A stretch of 64,000 nt of DNA from Brettanomyces bruxellensis (lineage: Eukaryota; Ascomycota; Pichiomycetes; Pichiales; Pichiaceae). The DNA is taken from assembly GCF_011074885.1 (NCBI RefSeq), contig NC_054688.1, forward strand, positions 558,001 to 622,000, read 5' to 3'. Below, piece by piece: positions 36,573 to 46,182 of this stretch. The position numbers and the translations under genes are program-made. The notes beneath the pieces were generated by a model. The model saw only the letters and a program-made list of their open reading frames with translations. It searched no databases and was not told where the DNA came from. Each line of letters starts with the position of its first letter. The stretch's first letter is position 1.

Positions 36573-36962
36573 AATAAAGTAACACTGGATGATATACCAA
36601 ATTTAAACCATCCTTGATAATGAATATGCCTTTTTAATACGTAATTTTTGAAGGACGAAAGAACAACAAGTTGTAAATTTCCACGTTAAATGGGCCAGTA
36701 TTTACATCTCAAGTATGGGAAAACATTTTTCTGTAGAGATGTCACGTGCAATAAAATCTTAATCCACGCGTCAAGCTTTTTTTGCCCACTTTCCATTTTC
36801 AACTTTCTGAAATTCATATTTCACTTCAATAATCTCCGAATCTTCGCCATCCCTTATCATCATCTTCGATTGTCTATAGGTACACTAGTACTACCTTAAT
36901 CTAAAGAAAACAAGTTTAAACAACCAAGTGCGTTTCATTATTTTTCGTTTGTCGATAGTATA
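36573..36962. promoter_or_regulatory. CFD1: CFD1 upstream region with CACGTG and ACGCGT
   Basis: This 390-bp region contains an E-box CACGTG at 36743-36748 (Cbf1/bHLH-type site) and ACGCGT at 36766-36771 (MCB-type site), about 190-220 bp before the CFD1 ATG. Both are perfect six-base palindromes. Six-base matches may be chance. No gene is visible in the region. Confidence 0.4.
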
Positions 36963-37814
36963 ATGGTAGAGGAAGGCGAGATTCCTATATCACTTCAAAA
37001 AGTGAAACATATATTACTAATCCTCTCTGGAAAGGGGGGAGTGGGTAAATCTTCAGTAACCACACAACTCGCCCTCACACTACTAAATAGAGGATTTAAA
37101 GTGGGGATCCTAGATATTGATCTTACCGGACCATCGATGCCAAGGATGTTTGGACTAGAAGATAAAAAGTTATATCAGTCAACTAGCAACGGCTGGATTC
37201 CAGCTTTTTACGATAGTACTAAGCAACTTTCCGTCTGCTCCATAGGATTTTTACTCAATGACAGAGGTAACTCTATAGTTTGGAGAGGACCAAAGAAGAC
37301 AGGAATGATCAGACAATTCATGAAGGATGTTCAATGGGGGGAATTGGACTATTTGTTAGTGGATACTCCACCGGGAACTTCTGATGAACATATAGCATTG
37401 GCAGAGGAGATCAGATATTGCAATAATATTGATGGTGCAGTGATCGTTACAACACCACAACTAGTTAGTGTGAGTGATGTCCGGAAGGAAATCAACTTCT
37501 GCCACAAGGTGAAGTTTCGTATTCTAGGAATAATCGAAAACATGTCGGGCTTTGTATGTCCATACTGTTCAACTTGTACCAATATATTTGGATCCGGAGG
37601 TGGAAAGATATTGGCTGACCAGTTGGCGATTCCTTATTTGGGAAATGTTCCAATTGATCCCAAGTTTACAGAGTTGATAGAAACACAACAGCAAAAGCGA
37701 GCGGAGAGTAAGGACGCCACATTAATGACACTTTATAAAAAATGTGAGCTTTCCAGCTTATTTGACAAGATCACCGAGCAGATTCTCAGTGAGACGAATC
37801 GAAAGCCGAATTGA
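36963..37814 (+). CDS. CFD1: Cytosolic Fe-S cluster scaffold Cfd1
   Basis: P-loop NTPase of the cytosolic iron-sulfur protein assembly pathway; forms a heterocomplex with Nbp35 and holds a bridging Fe4S4 cluster. The 283-residue protein has the Walker [10 protein letters not shown] at residues 23-31 (deviant lysine type), LDIDLTGPS, a [11 protein letters not shown] motif, and the C-terminal CPYC at 199-202 that binds the bridging cluster, with an extra Cys205. It lacks the N-terminal four-Cys extension of Nbp35, which separates Cfd1 (NUBP2) from Nbp35 (NUBP1). Length fits Saccharomyces Cfd1 (293). It converges with the next gene, with about 115 bp between. Confidence 0.95.
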   Translation: MVEEGEIPISLQKVKHILLILSGKGGVGKSSVTTQLALTLLNRGFKVGILDIDLTGPSMPRMFGLEDKKLYQSTSNGWIPAFYDSTKQLSVCSIGFLLNDRGNSIVWRGPKKTGMIRQFMKDVQWGELDYLLVDTPPGTSDEHIALAEEIRYCNNIDGAVIVTTPQLVSVSDVRKEINFCHKVKFRILGIIENMSGFVCPYCSTCTNIFGSGGGKILADQLAIPYLGNVPIDPKFTELIETQQQKRAESKDATLMTLYKKCELSSLFDKITEQILSETNRKPN

Positions 37815-37929
37815 TAAAATAAGAATCCTTTTCTAGTTTCTTTCGCTTGTTCTCTCCTATAGGTTATTTTACTATTATTATAATAATAAAGTCATATCAT
37901 TATTGCTTAGAAAACTAGTGACGTACCAA

Positions 37930-38829
37930 TTAATCGGTCTTCATCATCTTCTCGAATTTCCCCTTCCAGTGTATTTTCTGAGATGTTCCAGTGGTGTTCC
38001 CACTAACAACTTCATTGCTAACACCTACCACTGGTGACTCGTTGGATATTAGACGAATTGGATTGCTGAACCCTGAACTCTTATTGTTCTGCACCTCATT
38101 CAAATCGCTTTCGACAGAAAGATACTGTCTCATTTTCACCGGGGATGCAGATATGCTATCTTTGGCTTTGATGTCGCAACCAATGTTGTTCTTACCTTCA
38201 TTGTAATGAAATCCTTGTATCTTTAACTTGGCTCGTTCTTCCTCAATTATCCGAGCTTCCTCGTCTTTTTCCTTTTTTCTACGTTCATTCTCCCTTTCGA
38301 TTTCTTCTCTCATGCTGTACAGAAACAATGTCTGATACTGGTCTCTGTTCGGACTTCTTAAATCAAGTAGTCGATCCTTTAACGGCACTTTACCCTCAAA
38401 ACTCTTCAATTGGCCCAAGTAACGTTCCATACGCTGTGATACTTCTACAAGCTGATCATTTATATCGCCTAGATCCTCTTTAATCTGGCCCATCACCCTC
38501 TTTCTTCTTTCTTGTTCGTTGGGTAGCGACTTTTTTAAAGATTCATAGCTTGTCCGAATGTTTTCCAATTTATCATATATCTCCTCCTTTTCTATTTTTT
38601 TGATCGTTCCCACCTGGCTATCCACATCCTTCGTGTAATTCGCATTTATTTCTAATATTGAATCCACAATTTGCTGTCGTATTTCTGCAGAATTGTCCAA
38701 ATGATTGATAATGTTTGCAAGCTTAAAAGATTCTGCACTGGGAAGCTTCGGTGGCTTTTCATCCCTGCTCATTAATGTATCACCTCTTCCGGCAAACTTG
38801 CCTTCTGCCGTAAATCGTACTGTATGCAT
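37930..38829 (-). CDS. Uncharacterised coiled-coil protein
   Basis: I do not recognise this protein. From the Met at 38829 it has 299 residues; the same frame extends to a Met at 39021 (363 residues), but the added part is rich in Leu, Val and Cys, unlike the rest, and I think the shorter start likelier. The body is strongly charged with heptad-like helices (about 35-150), for example EQERRKRVMGQIKEDL, then a conserved-looking block KVPLKDRLLDLRSPNRDQYQ. It then has a Glu/Lys/Arg run (ENERRKKEKDEEARIIEEE) and a disordered Ser/Asn-rich tail ending IHWKGKFEKMMKTD. No membrane segment. A structural role in a cytoplasmic or nuclear complex is plausible but unproven. Divergent from YEA4. Confidence 0.7.
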   Translation of the reverse strand: MHTVRFTAEGKFAGRGDTLMSRDEKPPKLPSAESFKLANIINHLDNSAEIRQQIVDSILEINANYTKDVDSQVGTIKKIEKEEIYDKLENIRTSYESLKKSLPNEQERRKRVMGQIKEDLGDINDQLVEVSQRMERYLGQLKSFEGKVPLKDRLLDLRSPNRDQYQTLFLYSMREEIERENERRKKEKDEEARIIEEERAKLKIQGFHYNEGKNNIGCDIKAKDSISASPVKMRQYLSVESDLNEVQNNKSSGFSNPIRLISNESPVVGVSNEVVSGNTTGTSQKIHWKGKFEKMMKTD

Positions 38830-39133
38830 CTTTGAAGTTGAAATACTAAGGAATAACTTCACCACTTCGTGTCTAATGAGTGTAACATTATCCCTCTCTG
38901 ATAAATAGATATGTACTACCTGGATCGGGATAAGCCTGCACTTATATAACGTGATTAGGTGCACGGATGCATTTGTAACATAATGAATGCCCTTACAATT
39001 ATTTTTCAGCCCGACCAGCATTTGTTGGTTTCAAAAAGCTATGGAATAGGCACTCCGGGAAAACAAAAAATGCATTTAAACGTGTGACATAGCTTGGACC
39101 ATACTTAAAATAGAAACTATAGATTCGAGATCA

Positions 39134-40159
39134 ATGGTAAATGCACCCAATATCAAAGCCTTCTCACTTTTCAGCATTGTTGGATTCACATGCACCAGTT
39201 GTTGCTCAAATGTGATTACATTCGAGAGCCTAATCAAGCTAGAATCAAATACCAGCACATTCATTACTTTCTGCCAGTATGTATTTGTTGCAATTGCCTC
39301 TTATGTTCTATTAGTGCGAAAATATGGCATTCGGAATAGCGCAAAGTTGCTTGTGGTCCCCACAACAATGCCGCTATACCGATATTTGATATCCACATAC
39401 GGGTTTTGTTTGGCCAGTGTTCTTGGTAACATTGTTTTCAGGTTTCATCTATCTCTTCCTATTCACATAATATTCAGATCATCCAGCACTGCCTTTACAA
39501 TGCTTCTCGGGTATCTAATTTACAGAAAGAAGTACAGCTTGGGTCAGATACTTGGATCTGTACTTATGAGTCTTGGTGTAATCACCGTTACAATCTCAAA
39601 TATGTCCGATCGGTCCAGCCAACCAAACGAAGAACCTCAAGAATTTCGCACTTATGTTTCTGGCTTGGCAATCCTTGTTGGTGTTACAATGCTTACAAGC
39701 TTTCTTTCCCTCTACAACGAAAGTTCAAATAGAATATACCGGGCTAAAGAGCGGTCTGGAAGTTGGTTGGAGAATCTTTTCTACTCCCATCTTTATGCAA
39801 TTCCATTTTTCCTCCTGATGCCAGGAACACTGAAAAGAGAATATGAATTAGTGGAAAGCCTCTCGGCATCAAGCAACTTCAAGAAATATTGGGCTTTTCT
39901 TTTAGCCAATGTCATCACGCAATTGCTCTGTGTAGCCGGCGTCAACAAAATTGCCATATTGACCTCTGCCGTTACCCTTGGCGTAATTCTTCTCCTAAGA
40001 AGATTTCTAAGTCTATTATTTAGCATGCTTTTGTTCCATAACGAAATGAGTCCATTAGGAATGCTTGGTACTATAATGGTTTTTGCTGGTGCTGGAGTAT
40101 ATAGCTATTCGATTGGAGCCGAAAATGATAAGATGAAAATGAAAGAAAAGAGAGAATAA
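39134..40159 (+). CDS. YEA4: UDP-N-acetylglucosamine transporter Yea4
   Basis: Nucleotide-sugar transporter of the ER/Golgi (SLC35B family) that supplies UDP-GlcNAc, in yeast linked to cell-wall chitin. The 341-residue protein has eight to ten hydrophobic helices spread along its length. Family signs include FVGFTCTSCCSNVITFE-like N-terminus, the PLYRYLIST and IPIHIIFRSSSTAFTMLLGYL-like segment (here LPIHIIFRSSS), and a final helix with GAGVYSYSIG. The C-terminus is Lys-rich (MKMKEKRE), a possible ER-retrieval signal. Length is the same as Saccharomyces Yea4 (342). Confidence 0.9.
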   Translation: MVNAPNIKAFSLFSIVGFTCTSCCSNVITFESLIKLESNTSTFITFCQYVFVAIASYVLLVRKYGIRNSAKLLVVPTTMPLYRYLISTYGFCLASVLGNIVFRFHLSLPIHIIFRSSSTAFTMLLGYLIYRKKYSLGQILGSVLMSLGVITVTISNMSDRSSQPNEEPQEFRTYVSGLAILVGVTMLTSFLSLYNESSNRIYRAKERSGSWLENLFYSHLYAIPFFLLMPGTLKREYELVESLSASSNFKKYWAFLLANVITQLLCVAGVNKIAILTSAVTLGVILLLRRFLSLLFSMLLFHNEMSPLGMLGTIMVFAGAGVYSYSIGAENDKMKMKEKRE

Positions 40160-40375
40160 TGATTACTATAATTTAACGAAATTTAATTTGGATCGTCTGA
40201 TTTGCGATTTTTTCAATGAGAGGTTCAGTAACTCGCGGTAAAATTAAAAAGGCGGTGGACTAAAGTCAAATGTGGTTTCTGAAATCTAGTAGGGCCCATC
40301 CCATAACAATTTGGTATAGAGAATCATACTTAATTGACGTTTATGCATGCTTTTTAATATTCATGGACTGTCATT

Positions 40376-41008
40376 ATGTTTCAAAGAAATATAATCAGAA
40401 ACGTTGTGACCCGATCCATTGTAGGGAAGTATTCAAATTTAATTTTATTTCGAGCCTTAAGCCGAAGTCAATCCATATCACAAAAGCAAGAGGAAAACAG
40501 ACTAAATGATTTTATCAAAAAGCAAGAAAGCTTACGAGGAAAGAGCAATGATAGAAAAAATGGATATAACACGAATATGAAAGGGAAAAATATGAAAAGC
40601 ATTCATATAAAGAAGTTATCACCTGAAATTCAAAGTTCCGATACCGATTATAAAGTTGATGTAAAAGATCTTTCCAACAGATGGGACAAAATGACACCAG
40701 ATGATAAGCAGGATATACTTAATTATTTGGATGTGAAGCAATCATTTGCGTGGTTACATTTATCAGAGGACGAAAAGAAAGCAATTTATTACATCAGTTT
40801 TGGTAAATGGGGTCCTCGGAATCATCCACCAATGACAGTTCCTGAAATGGTGTTCAAAGCATTGGTATCTCTTTTCCTTTTCACTGCATTTGGTTTTGCG
40901 ATGATAAATTATAGGAAAGATAAGAAGAAGGTCAAAGAACTTGAGGGAAAAAGCAAAAAAGTCGAAAAATTGGATGCTTCGAGTCCGGATGAAGCGTCAG
41001 ATAAATGA
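40376..41008 (+). CDS. Divergent cytochrome c oxidase subunit IV-like protein
   Basis: Mitochondrial inner-membrane protein related to Cox5a/Cox5b (subunit IV). The 210-residue protein starts with a basic, Ser-rich presequence. The family core is at about 98-150: RWDKMTPDDKQDIL, a FAWLHLSEDEKKAIYYISF block and GKWGPR. One membrane helix follows at about 160-182 (KALVSLFLFTAFGFAMINY). It differs from normal Cox5: a Lys/Asn-rich spacer of about 50 residues lies between presequence and core, and the C-terminus is a charged tail lacking the conserved Trp/Asn-Pro end of the family. It could be a paralogue expressed in special conditions, an assembly factor, or the only subunit IV of a fast-evolving lineage. 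Confidence 0.75.
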   Translation: MFQRNIIRNVVTRSIVGKYSNLILFRALSRSQSISQKQEENRLNDFIKKQESLRGKSNDRKNGYNTNMKGKNMKSIHIKKLSPEIQSSDTDYKVDVKDLSNRWDKMTPDDKQDILNYLDVKQSFAWLHLSEDEKKAIYYISFGKWGPRNHPPMTVPEMVFKALVSLFLFTAFGFAMINYRKDKKKVKELEGKSKKVEKLDASSPDEASDK

Positions 41009-42265
41009 TGTTCCTGAATATACATAGAGTCAATTGCTAAGAAACTTCTTTTCTCTTTAGTGCTGATCACTGGAGATATGACTTATACATACATACATTT
41101 AGAAAGTCTTGAGTTACAAAAATTATACATAGATCGCAGCCCCTTTAGTACACACATCATCTACAACAAATAGATTGGCTCTCTTCGTTCCCATGGTCTT
41201 ACCAATCCATGTTTAATATTATTTTTATACATCTTATTCAACATGCATAACAAATTTAAAATTTCACTGGTGTTAAGCGTGTTCTTACGTAATCACTCAT
41301 CAGTAGCTCATCTTAAGATGAAGTCTGGATCTCGGCTGAAGTGTGAAGATGCCAAGGAATCTAAACTGTAAATAATTATTAAAAACGCAAAATTTTGTTG
41401 TAAATAAACAATAGACAGAAATTTGCTTTCAACACCATGATTGATTATTTAGCTACAAAGAAACTGACGTTTTTCTTTTCTTTAGTGTTGCATCTATTAT
41501 GCTGTGTTAATATTTATGTAATAGTACACAACATTCGCGCTTTTCTAAATTTCTCCTTCATGCATTTCCTGTGTTCTTTTTTTAGCTATTGCAACAAGGC
41601 TGTGCCTCATAAAATAGAGCACTTGGTGTTGAGAGCAGAATAAAATTTTTTGGATGAATAGAATCAACACTTAATCAAAATAGCCGATTAATGGTAATAA
41701 TAAGGAAGTTCTGCTTTTTCCGAACTGTGCCTTTTTTTTTTTTGTGCGCCTAAATTTTTTTTGTGTTTTATTTTTTTATTTTTTTGCTTTGCAGACCCTT
41801 CTCCCCCTTTAATCCCAGACACGAATTACTGGTTCATTTTCACAATATTCATCCTCCAAAACGTCTAGTCTGGTTGCCAGATTATCCATCGTTCAGATCA
41901 GCCTGTGATAATTTTGTCAAGAGAACAGAGTACACTTTGTTGTGAACGTTCTGTGTCACAGTTTGTGAACTTTTCTATACCATCTATCTCTGGAAACACG
42001 CTCAAGAAGTTGACGCTTTAATTTAAAGCTTGCACAAGTTCAGAGATTGCGACAGAAAACTCACAGTGATCTTTTAGGTTACGCCTGATTCTATCCTCAA
42101 GTTATATTTACTGTCACATCAATAATTGCTTACCTTCCCAGCCCATAGTATTATTCACAACGGGAAAGAAGGAAGGAAAGTGTACTTATTTCACGCATCA
42201 AATTTGATAGTAACCTCGATACAAAGCCAGTATAGTATACTTGTCGCGTTGAAATAATCTAAGCA
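41009..42265. other. Long upstream region of KRE6/SKN1
   Basis: No gene is supported in 1257 bp. Short frames at 41437-41643 and 41763-41945 on the plus strand are hydrophobic and T-driven, with no recognised family. T-tracts lie at about 41730-41785. The last 250 bp before the KRE6/SKN1 start contain no ATG, consistent with a transcribed leader. Confidence 0.5.
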
Positions 42266-44347
42266 ATGTCCTCTAGGAATCTTACATCACGCTCCCCACA
42301 TGTGGAGTCGAACTCTAACACGGGTTCAAGTGATAGTAGTGAAGCGACAGATCCATTCAATCAAGAATATGAAATGCAGAGCTATGATGACTCTTCGACG
42401 CACTCGCACGGTTCCAAGCAAGGCTCTGCAGCTACAAACGGTACCACGGATGATCAGCAAAGGCTTCTAAACTACAATTCGAGCTATCATAACTCGTCTT
42501 CATCGATTGTGAATCCGTTTGGATCGACTAACAACCTCATCAACTCAAGTACAGGTGCAGGTGCAGCCTCTGAGCTTGACCGCTATCCTCAGGGACTAAC
42601 TGGGTCAAGAGTGGCATCGATGGCATCCCTGGGCTCGAGCCGATCGACAATTCGTCACTCACAGCTTCCAGGTGCATTGCCGAGATCATCCTCTATGGTA
42701 AACAGCCCTTCACTGGCCCATAGTGACTATTCGCGGTCGTCAAATTCCTCCGATAAGTCGTCTGAGAAATCGTCCTCGAGTCCTTTCGTGGTTGACTCTG
42801 ATTTTTCTCCGTTTGGTGGCTATCCAGCTTCGTCTTTCCCCCTTCACATTGATGAGAAGGAGGATGATGACTATCTACACAACCCAGACCCAATAGCTGA
42901 CGCAGACTACGAGAAGCACCGGTTCTGGTATGATCTCAAGAGTCTCGACAAGCGTTCTTCATGGGCCTTGGGCGGGATTCTTTTTTTCCTCTTTGGAATT
43001 ATTGGTGTGTTTATCATCCTTCCAGCTGCAACTTATGCAAGTAACGCCACGAAAAAAATGATCCCAGAGACTTACATCGAGCTTTCCGATTACACATACC
43101 CGCAGTTGAGCGCCATAAGAACGGATTTGGTTGATCCGGACACTCCAGACGATGCCAAGACAAGAAAGGCCAAGGATGGCTCACTTTGGAAGTTGACGTT
43201 TAGTGATGAGTTTGCCGCCGAAGGTCGTACTTTCTATGATGGGGATGACCAGTTCTGGTATGCTCCAGACTTACACTATGCTGCCACCAACGATTTGGAA
43301 TGGTATGATCCAGATGCCGCTACCACTGCCAATGGTTCTTTACAGCTTACCCTGGACGCTTTCAAGAATCATAATTTGTTCTACCGGTCCGGTATGCTAC
43401 ATTCCTGGAACAGGATGTGCTTCACGCAGGGTGTTATGGAGGTGAGTGTGCAGTTACCCAACTACGGTAATATTACTGGTTTGTGGCCTGGTATGTGGTC
43501 CATGGGCAACTTGGGTCGCCCAGGTTATCAGGCTACTACCGACGGTGTGTGGCCATATTCGTACGAAGAATGCGATGCGGGAATTACTGCAAACCAGTCT
43601 TCACCCGACGGCATATCGTATCTTCCAGGCCAAAGGTTGAATTCATGCACTTGCAAAGGTGAAGATCACCCAAACAGAGGTGTTGGTCGTGGAGCACCGG
43701 AAATCGATATTCTCGAGGCGGAAGTCGACACAAATATAAGAGACGGAGTTGCTTCGCAGTCCGCCCAGATTGCTCCTATGGATATCTGGTATATGCCGGA
43801 TTACAACTGGATCGAGGTCCATAACAAGTCTATCACATCGATGAACACTTATGCTGGTGGTCCATACCAGCAAGCTATTTCTGCCACCACCACTTTGAAT
43901 ACCAAGTGGTATGAGAAGGGAACTGGTGAGAGGTACTTCCAAAAATATGCCTACGAATACTTGAACGATGACAAGGATGGCTACATCAGATGGTTTGTTG
44001 GAGATGACCCAACTTTCACAATGCATGCTTATGCAATGGCCCCTAACGGTAACGTTGGATGGAGAAGAATCACCAAGGAACCAATGTCGATGATCTTGAA
44101 CTTGGGTATCTCCAACAACTGGGCTTACATTGACTGGCCTTCCATCAGTTTCCCATCTGTCATGCAGGTGGACTATGTCCGTATCTACCAGCCGAACGAC
44201 TCGGTGTCCATGACTTGTGATCCCGATGATTATCCAACCTACGATTACATCGAGAACCATCTCAAGGCCTACGATGATTGGAATTACACCCAATGGTCCA
44301 GTGCTGGTTACACAGTTCCAAAGAACAAGCTTGTTGATGGATGTTAA
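42266..44347 (+). CDS. KRE6: Beta-1,6-glucan synthesis protein Kre6/Skn1
   Basis: Type II membrane glycoprotein required for cell-wall beta-1,6-glucan, acting in the ER/Golgi or at the plasma membrane. The 693-residue protein has a long Ser/Asn-rich cytosolic N-terminus (1-230), one membrane anchor at about 233-260 (LGGILFFLFGIIGVFIILP), and a luminal GH16-like domain (about 300-680). The GH16 active-site block reads EIDILEAEVD. Further conserved segments are WKLTFSDEF, LWPGMWSMGNLGRPGY and FPSVMQVDYVRIYQP. Several N-glycosylation sequons lie in the luminal part. Kre6 (720) and Skn1 (771) are paralogues in Saccharomyces; I cannot separate them here, so the symbol is provisional. It converges on URN1. 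Confidence 0.92.
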   Translation: MSSRNLTSRSPHVESNSNTGSSDSSEATDPFNQEYEMQSYDDSSTHSHGSKQGSAATNGTTDDQQRLLNYNSSYHNSSSSIVNPFGSTNNLINSSTGAGAASELDRYPQGLTGSRVASMASLGSSRSTIRHSQLPGALPRSSSMVNSPSLAHSDYSRSSNSSDKSSEKSSSSPFVVDSDFSPFGGYPASSFPLHIDEKEDDDYLHNPDPIADADYEKHRFWYDLKSLDKRSSWALGGILFFLFGIIGVFIILPAATYASNATKKMIPETYIELSDYTYPQLSAIRTDLVDPDTPDDAKTRKAKDGSLWKLTFSDEFAAEGRTFYDGDDQFWYAPDLHYAATNDLEWYDPDAATTANGSLQLTLDAFKNHNLFYRSGMLHSWNRMCFTQGVMEVSVQLPNYGNITGLWPGMWSMGNLGRPGYQATTDGVWPYSYEECDAGITANQSSPDGISYLPGQRLNSCTCKGEDHPNRGVGRGAPEIDILEAEVDTNIRDGVASQSAQIAPMDIWYMPDYNWIEVHNKSITSMNTYAGGPYQQAISATTTLNTKWYEKGTGERYFQKYAYEYLNDDKDGYIRWFVGDDPTFTMHAYAMAPNGNVGWRRITKEPMSMILNLGISNNWAYIDWPSISFPSVMQVDYVRIYQPNDSVSMTCDPDDYPTYDYIENHLKAYDDWNYTQWSSAGYTVPKNKLVDGC

Positions 44348-44714
44348 GCGCTAAGTCGTTTATCTGTTCTTCATTATGCTGAGGTGGCTCGACCATTTTC
44401 ACTCATGCTCTGTACATTATTGTCCTGATATGGCTGGAACCAGAGAAAGAGCAAGCTTTGCATGCATTCTGAGAGTTCTACTTCCGTTCTCTTTTTCTGC
44501 TGTCTCTGTTTTTTTTTACCCCTGTTCTTTTTCTTGCTTTTTTTTCTTTCTTTCCCTTCTTCTCCTTTTTATTCTTAGTTCCTATCTATCGTTCACTCTT
44601 TGTGGTTGCTGTTCTTACATTTCCCAATCATTTAGCATTCAAATTACGTTCTACTTTTTTTTTCTTAACTTTCCATTTGTAACTACTTTCTTCACTGTAT
44701 GCTGTGCTGTATCA
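44348..44714. other. Convergent intergenic region KRE6/URN1
   Basis: A 367-bp pyrimidine-rich region (T-tracts at about 44505-44575 and 44655-44665 on the plus strand) holding both 3' UTRs. A plus-strand frame here is a hydrophobic T-driven artefact. Confidence 0.5.
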
Positions 44715-45938
44715 TTACATTTCGGATCGTACTTCTTGCTCAAGTGCTTCCAATGTCTCTTTCTTTCCTTTGTTTTGCTTCAATAGCCGCTGATACACTT
44801 GGAAAATATGCTTAACAAGTCTCTCATCCGGTACTATTTTCCTTGCTATATCACTATGTCGAAGCTTCCGTCTTAGTTCAAAGTAATATTTGGGAATTCT
44901 GTCGAGCGATTTCATCCACTCCAAATAAACCTTTATATTATCTGGTGCTTCTTCCTTTCCTTCTTCCTCTTCTTCAGAATATTCTCTGTTCGGCGTACTA
45001 TTCTCGTTACTGAACGACTTTTTAAAGCACCAATAGTTAAAAAGTTCCTCTGCTTTCTCAGCACTAACAGCTATATATTCTGGTTCTAACATAAACTTTT
45101 CACGTTCGAGTTCATAGGCAGAGAATGGATCTATGGACTTCCTTTCGAGGAGATTAATAAAGTTTAAGGCCAAATGATCGTCCTTGTACTCTTTAAATAT
45201 CCCGGAATCACCAATACTTGTATTTTCTCCTTCATCTAAATCATCCAAATCATCTATATCCAAGCCAAATTCATCCGATGATTCCTCATTTCCAGTAGAA
45301 TTGGAAGAATTGTTGGTCGTGTTTTCATTCGAGTCTTTTCCCTCATTTTTTGTCTCTGCAGTTTCCTGCTCCTGTTCTTCTTCCCCGCTAGAAGAAGATT
45401 CATAACCGATTTGAAGACCCTTTGCTTCCTCAGTAACATCTTGTTGCTTTTCGCTTACTGATTTAGTCCCTTTGAAGCCGGTTTCATTAACCTTTAAAGT
45501 TACCGTATCTGATATCTCGGTAGTTGTATCTTTCATGTCATCCTCTTTAGTTTCAGGTGTAACCTGTACAGCTTCATCATTGGCCGCTGTGCCTATTACT
45601 TTTTGTATCTGATCCAAGAGCAGTTCTTTTTTCTCTGTATTCCAGACAAACTTTTCTATACTATATCCCCGAACTATACCGATAATGGTTATTATAACAT
45701 TCTTGAATCTCGATAGAGCCTGATCAGCTTTAGTCCACTCCTCATCCCTACCTCCATCTGGTAATTGCCAAAATGACTTCTTTCTAGAAGAATTGAAATA
45801 GAACCTATCGCCATGTTTGGTAATTACTGTTGACCAATGCTCCGTTAGTGGTATCTTTATAATTGGCCTATTATCGTACTCTTCATGTTGCCGTTTAACC
45901 TCCTTTTCCTGACTTTGAAAATCATTCTTTCTCTTCAT
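44715..45938 (-). CDS. URN1: WW/FF-type splicing-associated protein Urn1
   Basis: Spliceosome-associated protein related to Prp40/CA150. From the ATG at 45938 it has 407 residues. A WW-like domain is at about 30-58 (HWSTVITKHGDRFYFNSSRK followed by FWQLPDG), with the first Trp and the aromatic pair present. Next comes a segment IGIVRGYSIEKF that resembles the same region in Saccharomyces Urn1, then a long acidic Ser/Glu-rich linker with GYESSSSGEEEQEQE. The C-terminal half carries an FF-like helical domain (about 240-400; AFINLLERKSIDPFSAYELE-like, here starting LNFINLLERK). Saccharomyces Urn1 is 465 residues. Function is inferred from that protein, which is itself poorly characterised. Confidence 0.78.
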   Translation of the reverse strand: MKRKNDFQSQEKEVKRQHEEYDNRPIIKIPLTEHWSTVITKHGDRFYFNSSRKKSFWQLPDGGRDEEWTKADQALSRFKNVIITIIGIVRGYSIEKFVWNTEKKELLLDQIQKVIGTAANDEAVQVTPETKEDDMKDTTTEISDTVTLKVNETGFKGTKSVSEKQQDVTEEAKGLQIGYESSSSGEEEQEQETAETKNEGKDSNENTTNNSSNSTGNEESSDEFGLDIDDLDDLDEGENTSIGDSGIFKEYKDDHLALNFINLLERKSIDPFSAYELEREKFMLEPEYIAVSAEKAEELFNYWCFKKSFSNENSTPNREYSEEEEEGKEEAPDNIKVYLEWMKSLDRIPKYYFELRRKLRHSDIARKIVPDERLVKHIFQVYQRLLKQNKGKKETLEALEQEVRSEM

Positions 45939-46182
45939 TGAGTTCAATCAAAAGCTTACAGAATGTAAAAAAATGTATTGTAGATGTCCTGATGTCCCGC
46001 TAAAGGATCATTCTTTGCTGATTACAGCTTGGCCGTGATAGTGATCTCCCGAATTTTTTTTTAAATCTTTTTTTTTCTTGTGGTGTTTTATATGTACAGT
46101 ATTACACAAGTATACATCGCAACCCATGAATATTAAACGACTATTGAATTTAATCTTATGTACAGAAAATCATATATTATAA

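Noticed and set aside
41437..41643. 68-residue plus-strand frame with a membrane-like segment upstream of KRE6/SKN1
   Set aside because: Phe/Leu/Cys-rich composition follows from T-rich DNA, no presequence or family motif, and no evidence of selection.
43643..44293. 216-residue minus-strand frame inside KRE6/SKN1
   Set aside because: It is antisense to the strongly conserved GH16 domain, whose codon bias leaves the opposite strand open; no family features of its own.
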